Shown here in pieces: positions 45,001-54,511 of a stretch of 64,000 bases of DNA; position 1 is the stretch's first letter; each line of letters starts with the position of its first letter. The position numbers and the translations under genes are program-made. Source of the stretch: QPIN01 sp965224575 (GTDB lineage: Bacteria; Pseudomonadota; Gammaproteobacteria; Methylococcales; Methylomonadaceae); assembly GCA_965224575.1 (NCBI GenBank), contig CBDCZQ010000006.1, forward strand, positions 3,100,001 through 3,164,000, written 5' to 3'. A model generated the notes under the pieces. That model was not told the DNA's origin and did not search any database. It was given only the letters and a program-made list of their open reading frames with translations.

Positions 45001-45830
45001 TGATCTATTTTTTTTTCAGTAGTACCAAAATTAGTCAACAATAATCTTCCCCAGTCTCTACTATAAGTAGAGTTTCCAGAAAAAGTTGCGATTTGAACAG
45101 CTTGCTGAAGTATTTGTTCTGATTGATTAAACTTAGTGACAGCTGTTTTTGCTTTATTAAAAGCATCACCCATTAAATTCGCTGCAAGTAAAGCTTGTAA
45201 CTCTTTTATAGCATAATACTCTGCATTTTTTTCAGCGTCTTCAGCGAACAGGTTTTGAATACCAAGTATTGCCCAGAATAAATTATTACTTACTTTATTT
45301 TCGCTTATTTTTTTATTATCAAAAACCTCTCCGATTTTTTGATAAATCTTAGCTGCTAATGCGGGTTCAGCTAAGCCATAACTCCAACTTGCTAAAATAT
45401 CAAGTGATTCCACATCAGTAATATTTGGATAGAGACTAATTATTGAGATAATTATCTCGGATTTTTTTATTTTCTTTTTTGCATCACTAACCAGATTAAA
45501 ATACTGTTTACGTTGAATTTCTATGGTTAAAAATTGAGCTTTATTACTTAATTTAGAATTAACTAGAAGAGGTTGTAATGCCGCTTCTGCTTCTGTTAAT
45601 TTACCTAAAAATACTAAATTATGTGCTAGTTGTAATTTTAGTTTTTCATTTGCCGGATCATTTGCGACAAGTTCCTTTAAATATTGTACAGCGGCTTGGT
45701 CGGTTGGTTTTTTTTTAAAACTACTTAATAGCTTCCCCCCGGGAAATAAAACCAGTAAAACAATGATTACAATTAAGCCAAATAGAATTAATGAGCCGTT
45801 CGAAAATAGAGATGATTCATTATTATCCAC
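42054..45830 (-). CDS. pelB: PelB-like TPR/outer-membrane export porin
   Basis: A 1258-residue protein. One N-terminal transmembrane helix (SLILFGLIVIIVLLVLFPGG, ~10-30) is followed by a very long series of TPR helices (~45-900) and a C-terminal beta barrel (~970-1258) rich in alternating strands such as LALRWGYKGIRHKVWLQGNA. This is the architecture of PelB, which guides Pel polysaccharide through the periplasm and out through its 16-strand porin with PelC at the mouth. It is the last gene of the operon and overlaps the pelA stop by eight bases. It is similar in size to Pseudomonas PelB. Confidence 0.9.
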   Translation of the reverse strand: MDNNESSLFSNGSLILFGLIVIIVLLVLFPGGKLLSSFKKKPTDQAAVQYLKELVANDPANEKLKLQLAHNLVFLGKLTEAEAALQPLLVNSKLSNKAQFLTIEIQRKQYFNLVSDAKKKIKKSEIIISIISLYPNITDVESLDILASWSYGLAEPALAAKIYQKIGEVFDNKKISENKVSNNLFWAILGIQNLFAEDAEKNAEYYAIKELQALLAANLMGDAFNKAKTAVTKFNQSEQILQQAVQIATFSGNSTYSRDWGRLLLTNFGTTEKKIDQQITRELAANDPQNSLQWAELLLTNSSSLQPSFLAYGTSLASSLGNKKIFKQFSSKQLEQNPKDPVLLAQLVQYELALNDLHNALQHANQRTNLEPDNIEARKELIKIAMWNGAPYLSMQQLTQVYHKTGEEDQLKDAIKIGKNLFQHARVARNYEILSNKRRLSDRELKDLYDVLKQTGYFDSGKRQLKQYIKKWPSHKQARIYLASIEELNGNYSEAYEILKATEQNLGTSWITSRKKIEMLIKAEDYSTAWKQLSIVANDIKSTDSDFWNFYSDISWFLGREHAAEKAYDHLLSHGEIDQEGINRLLQLSYKGKDNEQHLGLLIKVWNKLNQPNYLLDAIDLSERLKKYEKTNELILIADQHGNLFGNSTRYWTSKARTAIRTKNHLQTKKHLLKALAIDPRLVSTRIALLWHMIEYDSDSSLRKMVRKSIKVARDHTDLWEAIAASYLRLGEPKSAVPWYAKAVNQKPDDYLLLLGYAETLHNAGEKAKATKIKHYVMTQVRPELVANLSPMKPDLSEFKRRYGNVVHQTFGRNITEKWFKWVQLENNKVKQVLFDEYRITWLIAENRMEPARRYLLKSLHKRIAVPTWQNMALAVYDNNIHAIDKLLQKKDELSPTNQVVGLRTVGREHDALKIASNYLDESQNEHELLTLRRQISDLGIRNPNGIALTGKSYNISNLDIRSFSPEFALTHGENSYFLNYKYLNFSSNSTNLLVNPNQRNENNLALRWGYKGIRHKVWLQGNAGLRGDRDLYSIKTGLSYKLIEGWSANIEAAYNELSEESSAFRLMGARDRITLGLNGGLTKRDYFSIKLHGRNYKTRYGTYLGAGFGADFSAGYRVKFANPAININLHGILSQSNLVEQLPSEMQTIVNTNGSIQNVLSDSYKEIGMNFKVYDGEFRPFGFVEKRFHYYFNTGVFFTEPWAGTGVLVEAGIGARLFSHDDLSLMGRYIDSQGGVNTEATQSIELRYSLRFDGFIP

Positions 45831-48684
45831 AAATCACCTGTAATGCTCCCGTATCTTGGCCTTTAAATTTGAAAAAAGTAGCCAAATTTGTTGTGTTTAT
45901 CGCAGAAATAAGCTTCCCACTTTTAGTTTTTAAGCTACAGCTTTTACTGAAATTTGCTAAACTGAAAGTAACAGCTTGATGTCCTGTTAGTCTGAAATTA
46001 ATTGAATTTTTGTTGTTTTTCCAATACCGAATACGCGAATTAGATTTAATAAGATAAGGGGAGGTCGTAGGTCGTTTGTTAAAATGTAAAGTTACCACAT
46101 TATCTCCGTTCAGAGCTAGATAATGACCTTGTGATGATTTTCTATAGCCAACAACACCCTTTGAATTAACAATATCTAGTTGTTTAACTTGTTCTGTTAT
46201 ACGTAAAGTGTGTAAATTTTTTGCCTGATAAATTTTCCAGCCATTTTCAACCTGTTCGTATACTGCACTTCGAAATGCATGGATTCTAGGAATATATTCA
46301 CTTAGCCACATGGGTAAAGTCTCTTGTTTCAATGTCCAGTCATAAACTCTATGTAAAGCCCTTAAAGACGCTTGACGCTCACCAGCATAGAAGTGATAGT
46401 AGAGGCTTATGGGTTTTAAGCGTTTAGGTTGATCAGTTAATTTAAAAGTTTCTATAACACGTTGGTAGCCATAATAAGGACCGGTCCAATCATTAGTATA
46501 GACATTTTCATTTTGTATTGGGGCATAGGGCTGAAAAAAACCTCCTTTTGCTAATCCGCTAGCACTAATATTGGTGATTGAATTAATACCCTGTCGAATA
46601 ATAGTATTGCCACCGTTCATATTTGCAATCTGCAATTTCTCAGTCCAGGCTAATGCTTCTTCATTAGGTAAGCTATCGCCTGACCATAAAAAAACTTTAG
46701 TGTTCTTTCCACGTGGTGCTAAATTTTTATCTATATAATCAATGGATCCTTTAATTTCACGTTCTGTATTAAATGAATAATCAGAAATAGGTAAATGATA
46801 ATAACCCTCTTCTGCTTTATAAGCGGTCTTATTCATCTCTGTATAAGTATGTCCTGGCTTAAGTACGTGTTTAGCTGAATTCTTTTTTTTTATAGTTGTA
46901 TTGCTAGTATTCTTCACAGCCATAGACCAATTAAATGGATGGCTGTATGAGTGGCTTGCAATTTCAACATTGGATAATTTAAAGATGTTTCTGGCAATAG
47001 GTTGTAGTGTTTGGCTTAACTTAGGATTGAGTCCTTCTTTACCTATTTCTGCTTCAACAATTGAAACGGTGTGGGGGAGGGGGGTTGGCTTGAGAAACTC
47101 CTCCAAAATTATTTCAGATGAGTAACGGTTGCCTGGTAATTGTGATTTATTATTGAAACCATCCCCATCAATATGGGAAGTTAGTATTCTATTTCCGTTC
47201 TCAGTTGTCGCATCAGGGACAGGGATGGTTTTTAAATGCAAAGCTTCTTTTAAAAACTCAAAGGGGTTTATAATCCAGCGGTTATATTCGGCATCGTCAC
47301 CCAAAGCAGGAATCTTTTGTAAAATATAAGGATTTAGTGCTACACCGCCCCATTCACTAATAAAAACTGGGGTGATTTGTTTGTTTTCACTGTCATTAAT
47401 TCTTAGCCATGGCTGCCCTTTTTTACTATTGATTAAAGGTAAGCCAACTTGTCTAAGGACTGGTTTTACTTCAAACCCTAAATGTTTAGACAAGACTTCT
47501 AATTTTAATGGGGCGGTCAAATTTTGTTTTAAATAATCAAGGCCTAGAGACTTAGTTAATTGGATGTTTTGAAATAATGTGTAATGACCCATAAAGACAA
47601 TGGGTAGTTTTTGCTGAACTTGTTTAAGTACCCATTCGGATAATAGCTGGTCACGAGAAGAATTATTGCTTGATAGCCATGTTACTATTCCAGCATATCG
47701 TCCTTTTAGTAAATAATTAGGTAAGCCTTTACTTATATCCCAATAATCAGGAATATAGCCTAAATATTCAAGTGGCATAGCTAAAAAGCGGTGTATCTTA
47801 TGAGAAGAAAGTCTTGTTTCTTCTGAGTCATACAAAAACAATACTTTTCTTGGTACTAGTTTTTTACTTCCAATGCCCATGTAATCTAAGGCAGGGGTAC
47901 TGACCCAAGGTGTAAAACCTTCTTGACTGATTTGGGCTGCAATTGATTCAGCCTGTTCTCTTTTTTCTGGCGGTAGATAATCAAGAACAGTGATAGGTAG
48001 ATTATAAACATCCCGTACTTGTTTTAATTTATTGGCTAACCATTGTTTGTCTTCTTTGGGGACAGACTGGTATTCATTTTTCTCTGGATTCCATCCTGCA
48101 AATAAAGATTCTGCAATCACTCCATCGGATAGATTTGCAACTTGATCCAAAATTTCAAAACCACGATTAAATAATAAATGAACATCTTTATATTGCTGCT
48201 TCATCGCCTTAATTAAGGTAATCATACCTTGTCGCTGTTTAAGTAGATCCGGTTCAGTTTTTGCGAAGAGATGATAACTATCCATGGTATCGAGAAAAAA
48301 GCCACGGTAACCTTGTTGCCAAAGCTTTTTCATTTGTTTTTTTAATAAAAATTGGTGCCATCCATTTGAGGTCATATCCATCACTGCACTATTCCACCCA
48401 GTATTAATACTTTTTTTCCATTCTTCCTTAATTTCCTTAGACCAAGTGCGAGTGGGGCCAACTTCACCTATGCTTAAATAAGCATAAACAATGACTCCTT
48501 GATTTTGCATAAAACGTAACTGTTCAGATGTAATATTATCTGGTTCTACGATGACACGCTCGTAGGTTGATAATAAATCTAAGGGTGGGTTAGTCGCATA
48601 ATAAAAGGCAGTCGAAGGGTTTTCAGCAGCCTCTGCCTGTGACGCCAATAAAGCGACAAGAATAAAGAAATATTTTTGCATCAT
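45823..48684 (-). CDS. pelA: PelA, Pel polysaccharide hydrolase/deacetylase
   Basis: A 953-residue periplasmic enzyme with signal peptide (YFFILVALLASQAEA). Residues ~25-270 form the glycoside hydrolase domain with VYAYLSIGEVGPTR, GYRGFFLDTMDSYHLF and GVIAESLF. Residues ~490-780 form the deacetylase: HIDGDG (D506, D508) and ASHSYSHPF (H578, H582), the metal-binding CE4-like pattern. PelA trims Pel and removes acetyl groups from N-acetylgalactosamine units. In Pseudomonas pelA heads the operon; here it is sixth, between pelG and pelB. Confidence 0.93.
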   Translation of the reverse strand: MMQKYFFILVALLASQAEAAENPSTAFYYATNPPLDLLSTYERVIVEPDNITSEQLRFMQNQGVIVYAYLSIGEVGPTRTWSKEIKEEWKKSINTGWNSAVMDMTSNGWHQFLLKKQMKKLWQQGYRGFFLDTMDSYHLFAKTEPDLLKQRQGMITLIKAMKQQYKDVHLLFNRGFEILDQVANLSDGVIAESLFAGWNPEKNEYQSVPKEDKQWLANKLKQVRDVYNLPITVLDYLPPEKREQAESIAAQISQEGFTPWVSTPALDYMGIGSKKLVPRKVLFLYDSEETRLSSHKIHRFLAMPLEYLGYIPDYWDISKGLPNYLLKGRYAGIVTWLSSNNSSRDQLLSEWVLKQVQQKLPIVFMGHYTLFQNIQLTKSLGLDYLKQNLTAPLKLEVLSKHLGFEVKPVLRQVGLPLINSKKGQPWLRINDSENKQITPVFISEWGGVALNPYILQKIPALGDDAEYNRWIINPFEFLKEALHLKTIPVPDATTENGNRILTSHIDGDGFNNKSQLPGNRYSSEIILEEFLKPTPLPHTVSIVEAEIGKEGLNPKLSQTLQPIARNIFKLSNVEIASHSYSHPFNWSMAVKNTSNTTIKKKNSAKHVLKPGHTYTEMNKTAYKAEEGYYHLPISDYSFNTEREIKGSIDYIDKNLAPRGKNTKVFLWSGDSLPNEEALAWTEKLQIANMNGGNTIIRQGINSITNISASGLAKGGFFQPYAPIQNENVYTNDWTGPYYGYQRVIETFKLTDQPKRLKPISLYYHFYAGERQASLRALHRVYDWTLKQETLPMWLSEYIPRIHAFRSAVYEQVENGWKIYQAKNLHTLRITEQVKQLDIVNSKGVVGYRKSSQGHYLALNGDNVVTLHFNKRPTTSPYLIKSNSRIRYWKNNKNSINFRLTGHQAVTFSLANFSKSCSLKTKSGKLISAINTTNLATFFKFKGQDTGALQVICG

Positions 48685-48697
48685 ATTAGGGTTTTAC

Positions 48698-50068
48698 TTA
48701 CCGTTGCAACATAAATGTCTCATATTCAAGACGCATTAATTTTTGGTTTAAAATGATAAAGCCTATCATTGTTGTTAGCAGTACTGATATAGCGAACCCA
48801 TATCCATAATAAATAGGGCCTAAATGTTGAGAAGTGACCGTTAATATCAAATTACATAGCGCAAAGAAAATAGTTAAATTTAAAATAATAATGCGTTTAT
48901 CTAGGTAAAACAGTACATTAAATACACCCAATAAAACAACCTGCACACCCACAGCTGCAACATCAATAGAAAATAACATTCGATAATTAGTTGATATTTT
49001 AAATAAGGGTAGAATATGGTCGGCAGCATAAATAACAATGAGTATTGTGACTGCTTGTACTTTGAAAATCTCCAAAAAGCTTGAGCGAATTGTATTTATC
49101 ATTGATTTTTTTAAATCTCGTATCTTTCCTAATGAGCCTCCATCACGAATAGCACTGTAAAACTCATTGTACTTATCTACAAAATCAGCTTCCATTCTTA
49201 ATAAAAATACTGCCATTCCAGGAATAATAGTTAAATAAGATAGAAAAATGGGGGGGTCGTAAATAATAGAACTTCTCAAAGGACCAATAATAGCTTCAGA
49301 TGTAATAGGATTAAACCAGAAAACGAATTTATCCGTCCAGACACCAAGATTGTATATGATTGATATGGCAGCTAAGCTATAAAACACTTTGTTTTTATCT
49401 AAAAAATCAAAACTGATTAATGAATCTGCTGTATATTCATGAACAATAATTCCCAGCATAAAATACATCATCATTGACTGTCCGATAAAAAAACCAGCTA
49501 ATAATCCTTCGACGCCATAAGATCTAAGTAATAAAGAAAATGTAATTGTTAAACCGTAACCCATAAAAAAAGCGGCAATTACTTTTTTATAAGCCCGTAA
49601 ACCTGAAAGCATAACAACTAGTATCCAAATATTACTTAGTAAGACTAAACTGCTAAGCATTAATAATTTATAAGCGAGGCTTTGTTCAGGAAATAAGGGC
49701 CAACTAATCAATGCCACTATTAAACTAGTTATACTAGTAACAATCAGCGCACCTAGTAAATTTGAGATGATTTCCTGCTGTTTTTTAGCATAGATTAAAT
49801 CAGAGACATATCGTGTAAGCATTAATTGTAACCAGCCACCAATAATGATGGAAAATGCCATTAAATAGGTGATTGAAATTAAAAATGACAAGACCACATC
49901 GGATTGTGTCTGTAAGTTGACACTGACGATACCAATAGCCATAATGCCTAAAATTGACAGAACCCAAGGGCCAGAACTTATTATTCCTGCATACCCATAA
50001 GCCTGTAATAGACCAAATAAACTTTTTTTATTAAGTAGTTTGCGAAGCTCAAATCCTATTCCAGCCAT
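48698..50068 (-). CDS. pelG: PelG, inner-membrane polysaccharide transporter
   Basis: A 456-residue protein starting MAGIGFELRKLLNKKSLFGL, a typical PelG opening, with about twelve transmembrane helices. PelG belongs to the polysaccharide/MOP flippase-like group and forms the synthase complex with PelD, PelE and PelF that moves Pel across the inner membrane. Its ATG shares a base with the pelF stop codon, so translation is coupled. The motif VDKYNEFYSAIRDGGSLGKI occurs in the cytosolic loop. Complete. Confidence 0.92.
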   Translation of the reverse strand: MAGIGFELRKLLNKKSLFGLLQAYGYAGIISSGPWVLSILGIMAIGIVSVNLQTQSDVVLSFLISITYLMAFSIIIGGWLQLMLTRYVSDLIYAKKQQEIISNLLGALIVTSITSLIVALISWPLFPEQSLAYKLLMLSSLVLLSNIWILVVMLSGLRAYKKVIAAFFMGYGLTITFSLLLRSYGVEGLLAGFFIGQSMMMYFMLGIIVHEYTADSLISFDFLDKNKVFYSLAAISIIYNLGVWTDKFVFWFNPITSEAIIGPLRSSIIYDPPIFLSYLTIIPGMAVFLLRMEADFVDKYNEFYSAIRDGGSLGKIRDLKKSMINTIRSSFLEIFKVQAVTILIVIYAADHILPLFKISTNYRMLFSIDVAAVGVQVVLLGVFNVLFYLDKRIIILNLTIFFALCNLILTVTSQHLGPIYYGYGFAISVLLTTMIGFIILNQKLMRLEYETFMLQR

Positions 50069-51585
50069 TAGTTTTCCAATGCCTTTCTATAAACTTTACG
50101 ATAACTAGAAAACAATGCTTGTTCTCCAAAATATTTGTCTGCTCTTTGTTCAGCAATCATTGATAATTGTTTCCAATAATTTGCATCACTTAATAGTTTA
50201 ATTATTTCTATCGCTAATTGCTCTGAGTCCGCAATAGAAACAACCGCTCCAGCAGTTCCTAGTGCTATATCTTCTTTAGATCCGCCTTCAATTAATTCTC
50301 GACAAGCCCCAACATCGGTAGAAACTACAGGAATGCCACAGGCAAACGCTTCCAAGATAACTAATGGAACTCCCTCACTAATGGATGACAAAGCTAAACA
50401 ACCTAGTTGCGGTAAAATTTCTACTACATTGCAAAAACCTTTATAAATAATTTGATCAGTTAAGTGTAGGCTGGCAATCATATCGCGGCATTCTAAAGCA
50501 TAGGCTGGGTCTTCATCTTCCCCTCCAATTATCCAGGCCTGTACTTCTGGCATGTCAGAGCAAACATTACTCATTGCTCTAATAAACGTTTTGACGTCTT
50601 TAATAGGGACAACGCGCCCAATAAAACCAATGACTAACGGTGATTTTTTTGGTCGTTTAAGTCGTTGTGGTTGTAACTTTTTTAAATTTATTCCGTTGGC
50701 AATAACAGAAATTTTTTCTGCTTTTGCTCCATCAATAATTTGTCTTCGTCTATTTCCTTCAGATATTGAAATTATAGGGTCAGCTGTTTGATATACAGTA
50801 CGTCCTAATGATTCAAAGAATCGTATCCATAATCGTCTTAAATAACTAAAATCACTGTTTAATGTGTCACCAAATATTTTTTTAGCTTCTTCAATCCAGT
50901 CTGCTTGGGATAAATCTATTTTTCTTTCCTTAGTATAAATTCCGTGTTCTGTAAGCATCAGATTTTTCTTATAAAGATGGTGTAACATAACACCATACAA
51001 ACCAGCATAGCCTGTTGATATGGTATGAAAAACCTTGGCATCAACCGCTTCATCTAATCCATCTATTAGAGAAAAAATAGGTTGATGCATTGCTCTTATT
51101 GTCCAGAAGTAATCAATAAAAGATGAGTCTGCTGTTGATTTTTCATACTGTTCAGTTATAAATGACCAGGATTGCTCACTATATAAAAAATCATTAATAT
51201 CAATATTTTTATCTTTGTGTATGTGTCGTAGTAAAGCTCCTAAAGCTTGGTAGTTAGACTCTTTGTTATTACGAAATTCATCGTGCATTTTTTGTACTTG
51301 AATAAAAGCTTCTTTATTTCCAACTCGTGCTTTTGGTTTTTTTATATTATTTTCTGAAACTAAATAGATGCATTTTAAATCAATCACATTTTTAGGTAAT
51401 TGATAATGCATTGTAGGGTACGACTCTTCTTTATCTCCAATAAAATTTATTGCAAAGGTAAATTCTGGCAAACCTTGAATGATTTGGTGTACCCAACTTG
51501 ATACTCCTCCACGAACATAAGGATAAGTTCCTTCTAAAATCAAACCTATATCTGCTTGGTCAGGTTTTTTAGTATTTATCCCCAA
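50068..51585 (-). CDS. pelF: PelF, GT4 glycosyltransferase
   Basis: A 505-residue cytosolic GT4 enzyme. N-terminus ADIGLILEGTYPYVRGGVSSWVHQII is a PelF signature; the sugar-nucleotide domain has GFIGRVVPIKDVKTFI, IIYKGFCNVVEILPQL and the EGVPLVILEAFACGIPVV E-x7-E-type motif. PelF polymerises Pel from UDP-activated N-acetyl sugars. It overlaps pelE by ten bases at the start and touches pelG at its end. Confidence 0.93.
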   Translation of the reverse strand: MGINTKKPDQADIGLILEGTYPYVRGGVSSWVHQIIQGLPEFTFAINFIGDKEESYPTMHYQLPKNVIDLKCIYLVSENNIKKPKARVGNKEAFIQVQKMHDEFRNNKESNYQALGALLRHIHKDKNIDINDFLYSEQSWSFITEQYEKSTADSSFIDYFWTIRAMHQPIFSLIDGLDEAVDAKVFHTISTGYAGLYGVMLHHLYKKNLMLTEHGIYTKERKIDLSQADWIEEAKKIFGDTLNSDFSYLRRLWIRFFESLGRTVYQTADPIISISEGNRRRQIIDGAKAEKISVIANGINLKKLQPQRLKRPKKSPLVIGFIGRVVPIKDVKTFIRAMSNVCSDMPEVQAWIIGGEDEDPAYALECRDMIASLHLTDQIIYKGFCNVVEILPQLGCLALSSISEGVPLVILEAFACGIPVVSTDVGACRELIEGGSKEDIALGTAGAVVSIADSEQLAIEIIKLLSDANYWKQLSMIAEQRADKYFGEQALFSSYRKVYRKALEN

Positions 51586-52610
51586 CTTTCTGTGACTCCT
51601 TCAATTTGGTTCTCCATCATATCTGAATTGTTTTTATGAGAATTTTTCTCATTAATTTCTTCAAAGTGTCGAGTAACAAAAGCAAGTTCTTTTTGATAAG
51701 AGTTTGTCCTTTTTGTATTAAGGTCTAATTCTACGACGTGGTCTAAGGAGTCTTCAGCAATATCATAAAGATTTAATGCTAATGTAATACGAGCTTGTAA
51801 AAAATAAGCATCTGCATCTGTTGTCCTATGTTTTACAACTTTTTGTATATGGGTATAGGCATCTTGTAAAATATGAATTTGAGCCTGTCCATGTACTAAA
51901 CCTAAGTAAGATAATTCCCAATAAGCTTCTGCTAACCTCATATGTTCTGTAATATGTTTTTCTGATGGCTTGTCTTTTAATGCTTCGAGTTGAGTAGTAA
52001 TCTGTCTACCAAGTATTTTTTCTTTTTTGTCTAACATAGAGTATGCAAGCAACCTAACTTCATCCACTGGATCTAGCAGTGCTACTTTTAATATAGGGAT
52101 GGCTTCTTTATCAAGCATTTGCCGAGTTTTCAAGACTGCTTTTATCCTTTGGTTTTCGACAGTAGATGCTTCAAGAACACCTAACAGACTTTCCCCTTTA
52201 TAGCTTGATAATTGCATGGTTTGTAAAAGGTGCTCCGGTAATGTAGGTACTTTTATTGTATTAGATAGTTCACCCAAAAAAGGTTTTGAAAAATGACTAT
52301 TTATACTTAAACTTAGTAGTAATCCTATGCCTGATACTAGTGGGATTAGTATGCAAATGAGAAAAAACAAAATTAAAATTTTTCTCTCTCTATGAAATCG
52401 AATGGGTAATAATTTCCAGAGCGGCCAAGGAAATATAAAAGCACTTAAAATATGAAAAAATAAAGCACTAGGTAAAGTGTGATTTATTAACAAATATATT
52501 GAAAGTGCCTGAGTTAACAAAGCAATAAAAAAAACAACTAGTGTGCCATTTTTTAACTTACTAATTATATACTTAGAGGAAATCTGTTCGACTTTCATTG
52601 TTTTTGCCAA
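51576..52610 (-). CDS. pelE: PelE, TPR-containing inner-membrane protein
   Basis: A 344-residue protein with two N-terminal transmembrane segments (LVVFFIALLTQALSIYLLI and KILILFFLICILIPLVSGIGLLLSL) followed by a helical TPR-like part (MRLAEAYWELSYLGLVHGQA, TDADAYFLQARITLALNLYDIAEDSLDHVV). PelE links PelD and PelF/PelG in the synthase complex. Assignment rests on this architecture and on its place between pelD and pelF. It overlaps the pelD stop by 16 bases. Confidence 0.85.
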   Translation of the reverse strand: MAKTMKVEQISSKYIISKLKNGTLVVFFIALLTQALSIYLLINHTLPSALFFHILSAFIFPWPLWKLLPIRFHRERKILILFFLICILIPLVSGIGLLLSLSINSHFSKPFLGELSNTIKVPTLPEHLLQTMQLSSYKGESLLGVLEASTVENQRIKAVLKTRQMLDKEAIPILKVALLDPVDEVRLLAYSMLDKKEKILGRQITTQLEALKDKPSEKHITEHMRLAEAYWELSYLGLVHGQAQIHILQDAYTHIQKVVKHRTTDADAYFLQARITLALNLYDIAEDSLDHVVELDLNTKRTNSYQKELAFVTRHFEEINEKNSHKNNSDMMENQIEGVTESWG

Positions 52611-53950
52611 TATTTTAGATCTATATTAAATTGTTGAAAAAAATCAAGCATCATTTCTTGTAAATCTTCATTACTTACTAAATTTTTTCTATAAAATTCT
52701 ATATCTGCATTTTCTAAGCTAGCATAATTATATTGTTCGTATATTATCTGTTCTAAACGAAGTTTATATCCATCAGTTCCAGTGATGGTATTTAATGGTA
52801 ATAGAATAAATAGAATATGTTCTTCATCTTTATTTTTGACTGACCAAGCTCTATCTAATCCTCGTTGGCGTTCTAATATTAAATTATTCATTCCAACTGC
52901 ATCTTTCTTATTTGTTATTTTAATGATGACAAGGCAGCTTGGAATGCTAAATGCTTTTAAATTATGTACACAACGTTTTAGGTGTAAAACAAATGCTTGT
53001 AAGGTTACATCTTCATAAAAATAAGAGTCACCTCGCATTCCTATCAGGTCAGCTATGTACCCACCTAAAATTGCAAATAATCTTATGTTATCTGGTCGAA
53101 ATGCCCGATAAGGCATTTTATTGACGACGACAATGCCCCAAGTACGTCCAGAAACATCGATAAGAGGAATAGCTAGTAATATGAATTTATTATATTTTTC
53201 TTTTGTTGCTAACTCAGATTTAAGACTCGTTGTTTTTAATGTATTGAGTGCTTCTTTTAACACCAAGTCATTAGACATAATATTAAAATCACCACCATAG
53301 ATGGCTAGTGCGGTATTGATAATTTTTCCTGAATCATCAACTGCATATAATCCTGCTTGCTGAATTGAGCAATAATCAGCAAAGAGTTTTAAAATTAAAT
53401 TATTCAGGCTTTCAGCATTTGAATTACTCATATTACTCTTCATAATATGAGTCCGAACAGCAATAATGTCATTTCGTAACGTAGTTTGAGATGCAGTTCT
53501 TTGAGCTAGTTTTTCATGTGATATTTTAAGTATATTAAAAGCATTTGTGACTTCACCAAGACGTTGATCTATATAAGCTAGCTTACCCTGTGACTCCCTC
53601 ATTTTATGTTCCCAATGATTGCGAAATTCACCCGCAATAACTGGAATAATGATTAACCCTAAAGTTGTACTTGAAAAAACATCAGAATTCCAGATTGAAC
53701 TATACTGACTTACAGCCCACATTAATCCAATCAAAAATAAAGCACTGTTTAAAGCGTATAAAAACCCATAACGCAACCCTGATAATAAAGGCCCCATGAG
53801 TAAACCTGAAAAACTAAGTAGCGAAAAAAAACCTGATCCTGAAGTTATAAAATAGCCAAAAATCAAACTGGATAAGGTGAGAACGATTGTTTCTACAATT
53901 GCGGCACTGGTTGTTTGAGGAGATTTATTTACTTTAAGCCTTTGAAGCAT
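52595..53950 (-). CDS. pelD: PelD, c-di-GMP receptor
   Basis: A 451-residue membrane protein: four transmembrane helices in residues ~15-115, a short coiled coil, a GAF domain (~165-305) and a degenerate GGDEF domain to the C-terminus. The I-site motif Arg-Gly-Leu-Asp is at 363-366 (GLDRAWSVKNKDE), close to the position of the RxxD site that binds c-di-GMP in Pseudomonas PelD. There is no GGDEF active-site motif, so it senses but does not make c-di-GMP. Pel synthesis here should therefore be switched on by c-di-GMP. It starts three bases after pelC. Confidence 0.92.
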   Translation of the reverse strand: MLQRLKVNKSPQTTSAAIVETIVLTLSSLIFGYFITSGSGFFSLLSFSGLLMGPLLSGLRYGFLYALNSALFLIGLMWAVSQYSSIWNSDVFSSTTLGLIIIPVIAGEFRNHWEHKMRESQGKLAYIDQRLGEVTNAFNILKISHEKLAQRTASQTTLRNDIIAVRTHIMKSNMSNSNAESLNNLILKLFADYCSIQQAGLYAVDDSGKIINTALAIYGGDFNIMSNDLVLKEALNTLKTTSLKSELATKEKYNKFILLAIPLIDVSGRTWGIVVVNKMPYRAFRPDNIRLFAILGGYIADLIGMRGDSYFYEDVTLQAFVLHLKRCVHNLKAFSIPSCLVIIKITNKKDAVGMNNLILERQRGLDRAWSVKNKDEEHILFILLPLNTITGTDGYKLRLEQIIYEQYNYASLENADIEFYRKNLVSNEDLQEMMLDFFQQFNIDLKYWQKQ

Positions 53951-53953
53951 ACA

Positions 53954-54511
53954 TTATTCCGTTAATGTTAACCCGTCTATTAAAATAGCTAATAACTTAT
54001 GTGCTACACCACTAACACTATCACGTCCCCAGCCGGTACGAGAACCAGATGCAGACCAAATGATTTGTCCGTTGTTTAGATCAATCATATTTAGTGTAAT
54101 TCCTGCTGCTGGTTCTCCATCTAAGCCACTTTTATAGCGCCATTCTTGAACACTACCACTTAAACCAAATTTATAGCCTTGTTGTTTTGCCCAATTGATT
54201 GCCTGACGTAATTCTTTTTGCTGATCTAACTCAAGATGATTAGTATCAATAACGGGAGGTTCATAACTTGATAACTGAGTAATACCTTGAGAACGAATTA
54301 AAGTTGCAGTAATGTCTGCTGCTCGATTACCAGCATCAGGTGTATCAGAATGATTAATCATTGGTAACATAACCCACTTAGCATGGACATCAATGGGTGG
54401 TGAGTCTTGTATTTCGTATACAGCACAAGCTGTTAAGTTAGTTAGTATGATAGCAACAGTCAGTAAAAATGATTTTCTTAGTGGATTTACGAATAGATAG
54501 TTTAAATTCAT
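53954..54511 (-). CDS. pelC: PelC, outer-membrane lipoprotein
   Basis: A 185-residue lipoprotein; signal peptide with lipobox LTAC near residue 29 (LLTVAIILTNLTACAVYE). The mature part has KWVMLPMINHSDTPDAGNRAADI, YKFGLSGSVQEWRYKSGLDGEPAAGITLNMIDL and WGRDSVSGVAHKLLAILIDGLT, as in PelC. PelC forms a dodecameric ring under the PelB porin. Here it is the first gene of the operon, so the promoter should lie just upstream of 54511. Confidence 0.9.
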   Translation of the reverse strand: MNLNYLFVNPLRKSFLLTVAIILTNLTACAVYEIQDSPPIDVHAKWVMLPMINHSDTPDAGNRAADITATLIRSQGITQLSSYEPPVIDTNHLELDQQKELRQAINWAKQQGYKFGLSGSVQEWRYKSGLDGEPAAGITLNMIDLNNGQIIWSASGSRTGWGRDSVSGVAHKLLAILIDGLTLTE

